Shown here in pieces: positions 33,719 to 43,632 of a DNA stretch of 64,000 bases. The notes under the pieces were generated by a model. It made no database searches. It saw only the letters and a list, made by a program, of their open reading frames with translations, and was not told where the DNA came from. Numbering within the stretch: the stretch's first letter is position 1; every line of letters begins with the position of its first letter. The DNA lies in NCBI GenBank assembly GCA_023382595.1, contig JAHDWB010000001.1:806001-870000 (forward strand), written 5' to 3'. A program made the position numbers and the translations under genes. The DNA comes from Anaerolineales bacterium (GTDB taxonomy: Bacteria > Chloroflexota > Anaerolineae > Anaerolineales > Villigracilaceae).

Positions 33719-34093
33719 CTATTTTCCAAATTTCGAAAGAATGGCTTTTACGCGTTCCACGAGTTGGTCTGGCGCAAAAGGTTTCAGGAGATATTCCTCC
33801 GCGCCCGCTTCCAAACCTGCCTGGATCTCAGCATCCTGTCCCTTGGCGGAGAGGAAAACAACCGGGATGTCCATGAGGGCGGGGTCAGCCTTCATGGCGC
33901 GGCAGGCATCATAGCCCGTCATTTTCGGCATGCGGACATCCATAAGGATGATATCCGGGATCATTTGGGATGCCTGCTGGAGAGCCTCCTCCCCATTGGA
34001 GGTAGCGACGACTTCATGCCCTGCAAAGCGCAGGGTAAATGCCACCAGTTCCCGGATATCCGGTTCGTCTTCTGCGATCAAAATTCTTGCCAT
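33719..34093 (-). CDS. CheY-like single-domain response regulator
   Basis: A 124-residue stand-alone receiver: acidic AEDEP near the N-terminus, phospho-acceptor Asp in ILMDVRMPKMTG, Thr/Ser switch position in VFLSAKG and the conserved Lys in LLKPFAP. No output domain is fused, so it must act by binding a partner. It lies eleven bases after the 2468-residue GAF kinase, which lacks its own receiver and is the natural phosphodonor. Confidence 0.93.
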   Translation of the reverse strand: MARILIAEDEPDIRELVAFTLRFAGHEVVATSNGEEALQQASQMIPDIILMDVRMPKMTGYDACRAMKADPALMDIPVVFLSAKGQDAEIQAGLEAGAEEYLLKPFAPDQLVERVKAILSKFGK

Positions 34094-34103
34094 GAAATCT
34101 CCA

Positions 34104-37100
34104 TTATTTTCGGATGGGTAGGGTGAAGGAGAACATGCTGCCCTCGCCTGTGATACCCGAACTTTTCATCCAGATGCGTCCATTTTGCATTTCAACCAAC
34201 TGACGGACAATGGGCAAGCCCAGTCCGGTACCAGGGGTGGCGAGGACAAGCGGATGCTCGCCCCGGAAAAAGCGGTCAAATACCCGTTCCCTATCTTCGG
34301 GCGCAATGCCAACACCATTATCTTCCACATCCACCTGCACCTCGCCGTCGACCTGATGGATGCTGACACGGATGGTTCCATTATCAGGAGTGTAGTTGAA
34401 CGAGTTATTGACGAGGTTGCTCAGGATCTGGCGCACGCGCTCGCTGTCACCGATCACGAGAGGCAGATTCTTCGGCGCATCCAGCGAGAGTGCAATCGGC
34501 TTGTTCTCAGTCTGGGATCGGCGCAGAGTTTCGGCGATCACATCTTCGGCGATCTCATAGAGGTTGACCGGAAGTTGTGCGAGGATGATGCGCCCCGCCT
34601 CGATGCGTGAAATATCCAGCAGGTCACCGACCAGTGTATTGAGGCGTTCAATATTATTGCGCACCACAGAAAGGAAATGCGCCTGGTTTTCGTTCAATGC
34701 ACCCGCCGCGCCCATCATCAAAATATCAACATATCCCTTGATGGCGGTCATGGGAGTGCGCAGTTCATGACTGACCGTTGCCACAAATTCTGATTTAAGG
34801 CGGTCCACTTCCACTTCGTGGGTGATATCACGGAAGATCGAAACCGTCCCGAGGAAATCCTTATGAAGGATGACCGGCGCGAGATGCACGAGCGCGATCC
34901 GCCCATTCTCCAACTCCAATTGTTCAGCGTATGTGTCACCAGGCTGATATGAGGACGGGTCTTCCGACCAACGACGGATGGTTTCCGTCCATGTGCCTGC
35001 GGCTTTGCCGAAGAGGATGCCGGAGCCGTCCAATGATTTGCCAAGCAGGCGAGATTCATCCAGACCGAGAATGTTCGCCGCGGAGGAATTGATGAAGGTG
35101 ATGCGGTTATCCAAACTGGTGACCAGAACTCCGTCCGCGACCGCTTCAAGGATGGCTTGGGAGCGGCTTGCCTCCTCCTGCTCTTTGCGCAGCATCACAC
35201 CGAGGCGTTCCGCCTGATCACGGATCAATTCATACAGGTGAGCGTTGTTGATCGCCACGGAAACCTGACCGGCGATCGCTTTGACGAGGTTGAGCATGTC
35301 AGCGCTGAAGAAGTTCGCAGCACGCTGGAACACCATCAACACACCGATCACGTCCTCGCCCACCATCATGGGCGTGGCAATGGCACTGCGATGGTCCTGC
35401 CCGGCGACTGTGCTCCTTACCCAGCGTGGATCCTGATGCAGGTCATTGACAAGCACCGCTTCGCGATTTTTGACGACCCAACCAGCCAGACCTTCCCCGA
35501 TCTTCAGGGTAAAGCCTCTGCGGCCCGGGTTGGAGCGATCGGACAGATAACCGTACCCTGCGCGATAATGCAGGAGGTTATCCTCCGCATTTACAAGCAG
35601 GATCGTTCCCTGCTCCGCGCCGATGGCTTCGTTCAGCAGTGACAGCGTGCGATTCAATGTACGGTCAAGATCGAGGCTGGCAGATGCTTCAGTAAGAACC
35701 CGCAGAAGGATCTCCGTACTCTGTTGTTCACGCTGTAACTGAGCAGTACGCTCGATAACGCGCCGCTCAAGTTCTGATGCGAGTTTCTGCGTCTCTGCAA
35801 AGAGACGTCCATTCTGGATGGCGACGATGGCTTGATTTGCCAGCGTGCCGAGTATCTGCACATCCTCCCGGGTATACACGCCCGCCTGATAACTCTGCGC
35901 GGACAACATGCCAAGCGCCTTGTTTCCCAGGATCATGGGAACGGCTACAACGGATTGGATCTCTTCGGATTCTTCGCCAAATTGCATGGCGTTCATGCGG
36001 TTCACTTGAACCGTATTGGACACCAAAACGGGCTTGCCGGTCTTGATCACGTCGCTGCTCAATCCCTTGCCAAACGGAACACGTTGACTGGAAAAGCGTT
36101 TGCCGCGCTCATACAGATACACCGGTTCGATCTCATTCCGCGCTTCATCGAACAAGGTAATGACCACAGTATCCAACGGCACAAGACGTTCCACCGCTTT
36201 ATGTACGGAAACATATACTTCATCGGGGTTGAGGCTGGCGCTGACCAGCGAGCTTGTTTCGTTAAGAATGGCGAAACGCTCCGCCGTGCGGACAGATGAT
36301 TGATATAACCGGGCATTTTCCAGGGCGATGGTGGCTTGATTGGTAATGGTGCGCGCAACTTCCAGATCATTGATGCCGAAACGGCTATCTCCAGTCGCTT
36401 GTACGAACAGAAGGGTCGTCAGGGTCTGCCCGCTCGTGAGCGGGAGGATCAGCAATGCACTGGCATCCTGACCAAGCATGTCCATGAGAGGCGCAAGATC
36501 GGGTTCATTATGGACATCATCTGTGTTGAAAATTCCCAACGACTCACTGAGACGGCTGAAAATTGGCGCATCCAGCAGGGTGCGTGGAAGTTTAACCCGG
36601 CTTCGGGGGGCGGTCATCTTCCAATATGCCTGACCCCGCTCAAAGGTCACGGCAGAGACGCGCCGCGCGCTCAAGCTGATAAGCAGTTCCTCGGCGGTCA
36701 GGTTCAGGATCTGATCGGTATCGAGCGATCCGGTCAAAGCAGATGCGAAGCGGTTGAGCGCAGTAAGACGCTGGGAACGCAGATCCAGTTCTGTCGCGCG
36801 CTTAACACTGTCTTCATATAAGTGGGCATTATCCAGCGAGACCGCCGCCTGGCTGGCGAATGTCAAACCGACCTGCACCTGTTCGCGGGTGTAATAATTC
36901 GCCTGCCATTTTTCCACAGCCAGCACGCCGACCAATTCACCTTTGGAGATCAAGGGGATGCCAAGCCAGGAAAGGCGCGGAGCTTCGACAGCGGGAAAGC
37001 GCGGGTCTTCACGCACATCTTTCACCAGAATGGGCTGCCCGGTTTGCGCCATTTCTTTGAAGAGTGCGCTGTCGGCAACAGCAACTGACAAACCAAGCCT

Positions 37101-40100
37101 GCGCTCGGAATCGGAAAACCCGCGCGCGGAGGCAACCTTCAGGCGATCCTTTTCACGGAGCCAGAGTGTTGCCGTATCATACGAAATGATCGAGGAAAAC
37201 TGATCGAGCAGGGACGAGATCAACTGGTCACTGCGCAGGCTGGAGGTAAGCGAGGCGGAAACATCGTTCAAGGCTTGTAACTGTCCGGCACGTTCCTGCG
37301 TCGCCTGAACAAGCCGCAGGTTTTCCAACGAAAGAGCGATCTGCTGGGCAAGCGAGAGCAGCAACGCTTCATCTTCCGCGCGGAATGCGGCGGTCGCATT
37401 GAAGTTGTCCAAAATGAGCAAGCCCAGATTCTGGTCACTGGTCACAATGGGGATAAGGATGCAGGAGACCGGCAAACGCCCGCCGGTTGCTTGGCGATAG
37501 AGGGTCAGATTCTCCGCGCTTAGGTTGTAATCGCGCGCAAAATTGATCTCATCTACGCGGCGCGATTTTCCGTTGACGAACGTTGTGCCGGGCAGCGCCT
37601 CCCCTGCGTTATAGCTGATCTTCATCATGCTGGCGTTATCGGCATAGCCGGAGACCGTGCGCGGGGTGAGCATTTCCGTTTTTGGATTCCACACCAACAC
37701 CATGCCCGCATGTGCTTGATGGATCACACGACGCGCGCTATCAAGCAGGGACTTGATTGTCGCATCCGCGTCCATACCCGACAACTGGCGGCTGAAATCG
37801 AGCAGTAGATTCACCTCGTCCAACCTGCGGCGGGTCTGATTCAACAGCGAAATGTTCTGCAGGATCAGAGAAGTTTGACGCGAGATCTGCGTGTACACCT
37901 GACGGTCTTCATCCGTAAACGATGACATGGGTTCCGGGCTGGCGGCAAGCATCGCAGCCACAGGCTTGCTTTCCACCAGAACAGGCAGACAAATCACGCT
38001 TTTCACGCGCAGGGCGGAGAGCATCGAAGCGTCACGCCACTCGTCGTCTTCATCCAGGCTGGGAATAAGAACAGGCACTCCGGTCTGCAAACAAGCCCGC
38101 AAGGGATTGCGCTGACCGAACAACGCCTCCACATTCGTCGAGCGAGGCAGACTGCCCATCACATGCAGGAGGCGCGGTCCATCGGGGGTGTTTTCCGCCA
38201 CAAGTGCAACCGCCATACCAAGTTGTGTGAGAGTCTCGCGCCCAAGTGCAAAAAGCGCGGAGGAAGCGTCCAACTGACGGCTGACGGATTCGGTGATCGC
38301 CAATCCAGCCCGCACACGCTGCGCGCGGCGGTCCAGATCATGCAGGGAGATCGTCTGTTCAAGATCCTTGCGAAGCAGGATCGGCAGGTCGTCCTGCGTC
38401 ATATCCAACAATTTCTGCTGGCGGTCAATGGCGGAAGAGAGCGAATCGATACGGGTGCGCAAGTCACTCTGGCGCAGGATGTTGCTCAACAACAGCGCCG
38501 CCTGCGAGGCAAATACTTCCACGGTTTCAATAGCCGCCTTATCCGGACGGAGACCGTTCGACGGGTCATCGAGGCTGATCAAGCCAACGGTCTGTCCTTC
38601 CGAATTCTCAAGCGGAACGAGCAGGAGATCTTCCGGATTCCACGCATTGGAATTTTGAGTCGTCGCCGCCGACACATCCAACGTGACCAAATGCAGATCC
38701 GGCGGGATCACCGGCGCGCGATTCGCCGGAATAAAATAGGAACGACTGACCTTGAATTCAGGACGCATCAACTGCTGCACACTGGCAAGCGGCTGTTTGC
38801 GGGCAAGCAGCTCAGTCAACATTTCCTGCGAGACGCCAACAGCCGTAACACGGCGCAGCAGATCCGTCTCCGGTTCGACGATGCTCATCAACACCACACG
38901 GAAGGGCGACGAATCTCGAATGCCTCGCGCGATGATCTGCAGAGCCTGATCGAGCGGCTGGTCATGTCCCAGGCTGTAACTCACATCAGACAGGCGCATC
39001 AATGTGTCCGAACGCCGGCGCACCAACTCGCTGCGCAGTTTTTCATTTTGGTACCGCTGGGCATTGTTCAAGGAAATCCCTGCCTGCAATGCCAGCATTT
39101 GCAACATCTCCGCCATGCCATGCGTAAAGAAACCGGCACGCGCCGAATGCATACTGATCAAGCCAAATGTTTGAGTTTGATGCAGGATCGGAATGATCAG
39201 CGCCGAGCGAACCCCCTCATGCGGCGGAAGGACAGCATCCTGCAAAAAGTCGGAGACAATATGCGCTTCGCCCTTCTTCAAAGCTGTTTGCTCAAGTGAA
39301 GTTAATTCACGCTGACGTTCACAACCGACCGCCATCTGAATTTTATGGGACGATGCTTCCTTGCTCTGCTCGAACAGGATCACAGACGCGCAATCCGCCT
39401 GCATGATCCGCAGTCCCTCATCATGCACAGCCTGAATGATATGTTTAACATCCAGCGATGCCCCCAATTCCCTGCTGACTTGCGTCAGCGCAAAGAGTTG
39501 GTCCACACGGCGGCGCAGGGAATCGTCCGTTTGCGCGAGCAAGCCGGCAGACTCAACAGCGGATGCGATTTGTCCCGCCGCGGTTAAAACGACTTGAAGG
39601 TCGTAGGAGTTGAAATGATCGGCTTTGTAGCTTCCGAGCATCAATTCGCCGATGCTGCGCTCACGCACCACAAGAGGCACCACCACCGCAGATTCCATCC
39701 GCAGCGCCGTTGCCAGCGGACGGTACGCAGGCAGGACGCGTCTATCCACACTCAGACGCCCGGAGAGGAATGGCTTTTGGCTGCCGGAAACCGTATAACG
39801 GTAGCTGGGGTCATCCACGAAGATTTGGATGAAGGAATTGCTGATCTCATCTGGAACGCCGAATGCAGATTCACGACTCAACCGCAAAACTCCGCGGGTT
39901 TCATCCAGCAGGAAGATCGCCCCCGCATCCACTTGAAAGAGATGAGAGAGTTCCTGCACGGAGTATTTGAGTATCTCTTCGAGCGTGGCGGTTGATGACG
40001 AAAGGCTGGCAATACGGCGCAGGGCATCTGCGCGCTGTGCACGGGCACGGGATTGCTGGACCAACAGGATGTTTTCGATGATCGCGGCAGCTTGATTCGC

Positions 40101-41510
40101 CACGATATTCATCAAGCGTACTTCCTCCTCAGTAAAGGAGGAGATGCCCCGGGTATGGTGCCCGACCTGGAAATAGCCGAGCATGCGTCCCGAGGAGAGA
40201 AGCGGGATAAGCGCGTTGTCACGCAGGCTTGCCGCAGTCGCCACATCCATCAACCCGAGCGCGCGCCACTTTTCATCGTTCATGGCGTTCAGCGTGATAA
40301 TGGGCTTCTGACTCAGAATCACCTGTTCGGCGAGGCTGTTCGCCGTAATGCTGGAACGGTAGATCTCAACAACATGGGGCGGCATACCGTGAAAAGGAAT
40401 TTTCCCTTCCAGCACACGTTTATCTTCGTCATACAATAAAAACCCAACGATCTCGACGGCGAATAGAGGCGCCACGCTCTCAACCAGGCGGGAAAAAATA
40501 TCCTGCACATCACGCACCGATCCCAGTGACTGGTTGAGATTTGCCAGCCCGGTGAGTTCGGAAACGCGTTTTTGTTCGTCTTCGTATAACTTCGCGTTGC
40601 GGATCGCGACAGCCGCCTGACCCGAGATCAAGACCAGCAGGTCGAGATCGTATTGACCAAATGCCCCGCTGTTCATCTGCCCCGCCTCCAGCGTACCAAC
40701 CAGTTCGCCACCTGACATCAACGGAATGCCCAAATAGGATTGGATGGGAAGCAATTCGCCGAGCGATGCGATCTCAGGCTGTGAGCGAATGTTCTCGAGC
40801 AGCATGGGCGTCTGGCGGATGACAAGTTGATCCGTCAGGCTGCCGAACTGGGAAAGCGAAGCAGTGACCACCCGCCCGGATGATGATTGCTGGAACCGAT
40901 ACGGAACCAGCGATTGGCGCTCCTTGCTCCATAATTTCAGTTCGAGCACATCCGAAGGTACAAGGCGGCTGACATTATCCAGGATGGAACGCACGGTCGT
41001 ATCAAGATCGAGGCTGGCAGCAATGCCCTGACTGAATTCGGTCGCCACACGCAGGATCTCATTCGATGCGCCATTGCGAGGTTCCATTGCCGATGCAATA
41101 TCCTTGCCGCGCAGGGCAACGAGCATCATCGGGTAGGTGCCCGGCACCTCATAAGACGCAATTTCCACCAGCTTTCCGCCGATGGAAACACGCTTGGAAC
41201 CGGGAGTAGCGCACAGGTCTAAAAAGTCATCTGAGGGGCGCACATGACGGGCAAGGCGCTCAAGGTCGTACGGTTCATTCTCACGCAGTTTAAAAAATGA
41301 CCTTGCCTGGTCACTGATATATTCCACCCTGCCGCCAGGCTGAAGAATTAAGATTGCATCTTTTGATGAACGGGCATTATCCGAAAAAGCAAGCGGACCT
41401 GCATTTGCCTGCAATGCCGCAGGACGCGGAAACATGCGCAACGCCAACCAGACCAGTGCAATCATCACCAGTCCTGCAATGAACAGCGTAATGCCCAGCC
41501 CGAGAATCAT
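34104..41510 (-). CDS. Giant histidine kinase with eleven GAF domains
   Basis: A 2468-residue kinase. One N-terminal membrane segment (about residues 3-25) is followed by a PAS-like region (about 50-140). GAF units, some degenerate, start near 148, 316, 489, 667, 831, 1064, 1229, 1411, 1580, 1745 and 1930; each begins with a helix of the ...LN..S.SL...L pattern and ends in ...QAAVAI.NA.LY. A PAS domain (about 2115-2235), HisKA with His2248 in VSHELRTPMTA, and HATPase (DNGVGI, GTGLGLPIVRQ) form the transmitter. No receiver is fused; a CheY-like gene follows at once. A 20-base gap separates it from the upstream GGDEF regulator gene. Ligands of the GAF units are unknown; none has an obvious chromophore Cys assignment. 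Confidence 0.94.
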   Translation of the reverse strand: MILGLGITLFIAGLVMIALVWLALRMFPRPAALQANAGPLAFSDNARSSKDAILILQPGGRVEYISDQARSFFKLRENEPYDLERLARHVRPSDDFLDLCATPGSKRVSIGGKLVEIASYEVPGTYPMMLVALRGKDIASAMEPRNGASNEILRVATEFSQGIAASLDLDTTVRSILDNVSRLVPSDVLELKLWSKERQSLVPYRFQQSSSGRVVTASLSQFGSLTDQLVIRQTPMLLENIRSQPEIASLGELLPIQSYLGIPLMSGGELVGTLEAGQMNSGAFGQYDLDLLVLISGQAAVAIRNAKLYEDEQKRVSELTGLANLNQSLGSVRDVQDIFSRLVESVAPLFAVEIVGFLLYDEDKRVLEGKIPFHGMPPHVVEIYRSSITANSLAEQVILSQKPIITLNAMNDEKWRALGLMDVATAASLRDNALIPLLSSGRMLGYFQVGHHTRGISSFTEEEVRLMNIVANQAAAIIENILLVQQSRARAQRADALRRIASLSSSTATLEEILKYSVQELSHLFQVDAGAIFLLDETRGVLRLSRESAFGVPDEISNSFIQIFVDDPSYRYTVSGSQKPFLSGRLSVDRRVLPAYRPLATALRMESAVVVPLVVRERSIGELMLGSYKADHFNSYDLQVVLTAAGQIASAVESAGLLAQTDDSLRRRVDQLFALTQVSRELGASLDVKHIIQAVHDEGLRIMQADCASVILFEQSKEASSHKIQMAVGCERQRELTSLEQTALKKGEAHIVSDFLQDAVLPPHEGVRSALIIPILHQTQTFGLISMHSARAGFFTHGMAEMLQMLALQAGISLNNAQRYQNEKLRSELVRRRSDTLMRLSDVSYSLGHDQPLDQALQIIARGIRDSSPFRVVLMSIVEPETDLLRRVTAVGVSQEMLTELLARKQPLASVQQLMRPEFKVSRSYFIPANRAPVIPPDLHLVTLDVSAATTQNSNAWNPEDLLLVPLENSEGQTVGLISLDDPSNGLRPDKAAIETVEVFASQAALLLSNILRQSDLRTRIDSLSSAIDRQQKLLDMTQDDLPILLRKDLEQTISLHDLDRRAQRVRAGLAITESVSRQLDASSALFALGRETLTQLGMAVALVAENTPDGPRLLHVMGSLPRSTNVEALFGQRNPLRACLQTGVPVLIPSLDEDDEWRDASMLSALRVKSVICLPVLVESKPVAAMLAASPEPMSSFTDEDRQVYTQISRQTSLILQNISLLNQTRRRLDEVNLLLDFSRQLSGMDADATIKSLLDSARRVIHQAHAGMVLVWNPKTEMLTPRTVSGYADNASMMKISYNAGEALPGTTFVNGKSRRVDEINFARDYNLSAENLTLYRQATGGRLPVSCILIPIVTSDQNLGLLILDNFNATAAFRAEDEALLLSLAQQIALSLENLRLVQATQERAGQLQALNDVSASLTSSLRSDQLISSLLDQFSSIISYDTATLWLREKDRLKVASARGFSDSERRLGLSVAVADSALFKEMAQTGQPILVKDVREDPRFPAVEAPRLSWLGIPLISKGELVGVLAVEKWQANYYTREQVQVGLTFASQAAVSLDNAHLYEDSVKRATELDLRSQRLTALNRFASALTGSLDTDQILNLTAEELLISLSARRVSAVTFERGQAYWKMTAPRSRVKLPRTLLDAPIFSRLSESLGIFNTDDVHNEPDLAPLMDMLGQDASALLILPLTSGQTLTTLLFVQATGDSRFGINDLEVARTITNQATIALENARLYQSSVRTAERFAILNETSSLVSASLNPDEVYVSVHKAVERLVPLDTVVITLFDEARNEIEPVYLYERGKRFSSQRVPFGKGLSSDVIKTGKPVLVSNTVQVNRMNAMQFGEESEEIQSVVAVPMILGNKALGMLSAQSYQAGVYTREDVQILGTLANQAIVAIQNGRLFAETQKLASELERRVIERTAQLQREQQSTEILLRVLTEASASLDLDRTLNRTLSLLNEAIGAEQGTILLVNAEDNLLHYRAGYGYLSDRSNPGRRGFTLKIGEGLAGWVVKNREAVLVNDLHQDPRWVRSTVAGQDHRSAIATPMMVGEDVIGVLMVFQRAANFFSADMLNLVKAIAGQVSVAINNAHLYELIRDQAERLGVMLRKEQEEASRSQAILEAVADGVLVTSLDNRITFINSSAANILGLDESRLLGKSLDGSGILFGKAAGTWTETIRRWSEDPSSYQPGDTYAEQLELENGRIALVHLAPVILHKDFLGTVSIFRDITHEVEVDRLKSEFVATVSHELRTPMTAIKGYVDILMMGAAGALNENQAHFLSVVRNNIERLNTLVGDLLDISRIEAGRIILAQLPVNLYEIAEDVIAETLRRSQTENKPIALSLDAPKNLPLVIGDSERVRQILSNLVNNSFNYTPDNGTIRVSIHQVDGEVQVDVEDNGVGIAPEDRERVFDRFFRGEHPLVLATPGTGLGLPIVRQLVEMQNGRIWMKSSGITGEGSMFSFTLPIRK

Positions 41511-41529
41511 GCGAAATTCTTACACCCGC

Positions 41530-42435
41530 TCAGGCAGTGGAAGCAGTTGCAGCGTCCTGTCTTCGAGCCTCAGCCGCCATTTCTGTGATCTCACGAATAT
41601 CCGCAAAAGCATACACATCCGGAGAGATCATTCCCGCAGAGAAGGTCATGAACCCCACCTTCTCCACGCCGCCCTCCGGCTTCGGAGCCTGGATGAAGCC
41701 CTGCTGACGGTCAATGAAATTGTAGTGGCTCTGCACTTCTTCCGCAAAGCGTTCCTTCACCTTCTGCCGGATGTTCGGAGCCGCTTCCTTCGTTGTGATG
41801 ATAATGAAGTTATCGCCTCCGGCGTGACCGATAAAATCGCCCGTCGTACCGAGATCGTCCACCACCTCGCCGATCAGCATCGCTGCAAAACGCAGCACAT
41901 CATCGCCTGCCACAAATCCGTACACATCCTTGAACGGCTCGAAGTTATTGACCCGCATATCCAACAGCGCCCAGTCCTTCTCGCGGATGATGCGGCGCAG
42001 TTGTTCCTCGATCAACCGTCCCGCCGGGAGACCGGAACGAGGATCGGTGAGGCTCTCCCTCTCCGAACGGCGGATGGCTCCCTGCACGCGCAGTTTCAAT
42101 TCTTCGATATCGAAAGGTTTGGTGATGTAATCATCCGCGCCGAGTTCGAGCCCCTGCAATTTGTCGCTGCGTTCATCCTTCTGCGTCAGGAAGATCACAG
42201 GGATGTGACTCGTGCGCATATTGGTGCGCAATGTGCGGCAGACCTCATAACCATCGATATCCGGCAGCATGATATCCAGCACAATTAAATGCGGGAGCAC
42301 CTGCTTGGTCTTTTCCAAGGCATCGCGTCCGCGGTTCGCCACATCCACATCATACTGAAGACCCGAGAAATAGATCTTGAGCATGTTGGCGATGTCGGGA
42401 TCATCTTCCACTACCAAAAGACGAGCGTTACCCAT
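41530..42435 (-). CDS. Response regulator with degenerate GGDEF domain
   Basis: About 301 residues. The receiver is canonical (VVEDDPD, LIVLDIMLPDIDG, TKPFD). A GGDEF-type domain follows from about residue 125, with the fold-typical MRVNNFEPFKDVYGF and FIGHAGGDNFIIIT. The signature is GGDNF: the catalytic Glu is replaced by Asn, and no RxxD inhibitory site is seen. Cyclase activity is therefore unlikely, and the domain may bind GTP or a partner instead. ATG 42435 has AGGAGG upstream; an ATG at 42459 lies before that site. It is co-directional with the acyl reductase-like gene (gap 72) and the GAF kinase (gap 19). Confidence 0.88.
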   Translation of the reverse strand: MGNARLLVVEDDPDIANMLKIYFSGLQYDVDVANRGRDALEKTKQVLPHLIVLDIMLPDIDGYEVCRTLRTNMRTSHIPVIFLTQKDERSDKLQGLELGADDYITKPFDIEELKLRVQGAIRRSERESLTDPRSGLPAGRLIEEQLRRIIREKDWALLDMRVNNFEPFKDVYGFVAGDDVLRFAAMLIGEVVDDLGTTGDFIGHAGGDNFIIITTKEAAPNIRQKVKERFAEEVQSHYNFIDRQQGFIQAPKPEGGVEKVGFMTFSAGMISPDVYAFADIREITEMAAEARRQDAATASTA

Positions 42436-42507
42436 ATAAGCCTCCTGCCGCTTTTCCAATTTTCATGTTGAAATTTCGAGCAAACCATATCATTTCAATG
42501 CGATCCT

Positions 42508-43611
42508 TTAATGCGGCTCTTTTCGTTGCGCCCGTTTCCCTTTACGGGCATTTCTTCGGATGATTTCGATCTGTTCTTCCGTTACCTCACGCTCGAACGA
42601 ACGGAACCCGCTCATGCGAAAACCATGTCGTTCCGCAATGGCTGTGATCTCCTGCACGCGCTCGAGCGTAATATCCTTGCCGACGGTGTAATCCTCGAAG
42701 CGCCCTTCCAACGCGAGCGCAATGGTCTCCGCCATGCAGGCATACGCCTTGCCTTCGGGAAAACCGAAATTAAAATGGAAATCCACGGGACCTGGCACAT
42801 CCACCATGCCGCCGTCAATCACTAATATATCATCTCTCACCGCCGCCACCATTGCAGAAACATCACGAGGGCGCGCCACGTCACAAACCACGCTCCCCGC
42901 CTGCAAATGTTCCGGGCGGATGACATCATGGATCGAGCTGGTAACGGTCAGGATCAACTGTGCTTCCCGTAAAATATCCATTTTTGTGCCGATGCAAACC
43001 TCGCCTCGCGACTTAAGCTGAAGCCTGCTTTGCAGTTCCTCAAGCTTTTTTTCGTCCCGGGCGATGAGCAGAGTCCGGGCTGCCTCACCAGCTAACAGGT
43101 CCGCACAGACGCGCCCAATGGCTCCCGTAGCACCGACAACGGCAACCGTCGCATCCGACATTTTAATGTCCATGACCTTCGCCGCGTCCCGAATGGCTTG
43201 TACAGCCATTGCCACAGTGTACGAGTCGCCGGTGGTGACGGGGACGTCCAGCGCACCGGCAATGGTTACTCCGGCGTCACCGACCACCGAGGTGAACGCG
43301 CCCAGACCGAGAATATCCGCACCGAGGCGTTCCGCCATGCGCCCCGTCTGGATAATTTTACGATAGACCGTACGCTCAGGCAACTGCATCATGCGGCGCG
43401 GAGTGTATGGACAGGCAATGAACCAGCCTTTAATGACCTTGCCTGTGGCTTGAGATGTAATGCCTTCGATCTCCGAAAGATAAACGGGAGGAAAGAAGGT
43501 GGAAAAAAAATCGATCTGCGGTTCTGAAAGTACCTTGCCTAAAAATGGAAACTTGCGGCTCACATCGCGCTTGGGGTCAATGGGGTGAATGATGAAGGCG
43601 AAGCTATCCAT
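42508..43611 (-). CDS. Acyl-ACP/acyl-CoA reductase-like protein (cyanobacterial AAR family resemblance)
   Basis: A 367-residue protein whose closest recognisable relative is the cyanobacterial long-chain fatty acyl-ACP reductase, which makes fatty aldehydes. Shared features are SEIEGITSQATGKVIKG (like TSITGQTIYGKYV), LGLGAFTSVV, VTTGDSYTVA, the NADPH motif VGATGAIG at 159-166, VIDGGMV, and YACMAETIALALE with Cys292 in the ACxAE motif that holds the acyl-thioester Cys of the cyanobacterial enzyme. The tail ITAIAERHGFR also matches. The family was best known from cyanobacteria, where it pairs with aldehyde-deformylating oxygenase; none is present here. Neighbours are a beta-helix protein (gap 21) and the GGDEF regulator. 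Activity is inferred. Confidence 0.78.
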   Translation of the reverse strand: MDSFAFIIHPIDPKRDVSRKFPFLGKVLSEPQIDFFSTFFPPVYLSEIEGITSQATGKVIKGWFIACPYTPRRMMQLPERTVYRKIIQTGRMAERLGADILGLGAFTSVVGDAGVTIAGALDVPVTTGDSYTVAMAVQAIRDAAKVMDIKMSDATVAVVGATGAIGRVCADLLAGEAARTLLIARDEKKLEELQSRLQLKSRGEVCIGTKMDILREAQLILTVTSSIHDVIRPEHLQAGSVVCDVARPRDVSAMVAAVRDDILVIDGGMVDVPGPVDFHFNFGFPEGKAYACMAETIALALEGRFEDYTVGKDITLERVQEITAIAERHGFRMSGFRSFEREVTEEQIEIIRRNARKGKRAQRKEPH

Positions 43612-43632
43612 ATGGTGACTGGGCTGAATCGC

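Noticed and set aside
38163-39299. Plus-strand open frame of 378 codons opposite the GAF kinase
   Set aside because: Antisense to GAF domains, no domain match, no ribosome binding site.
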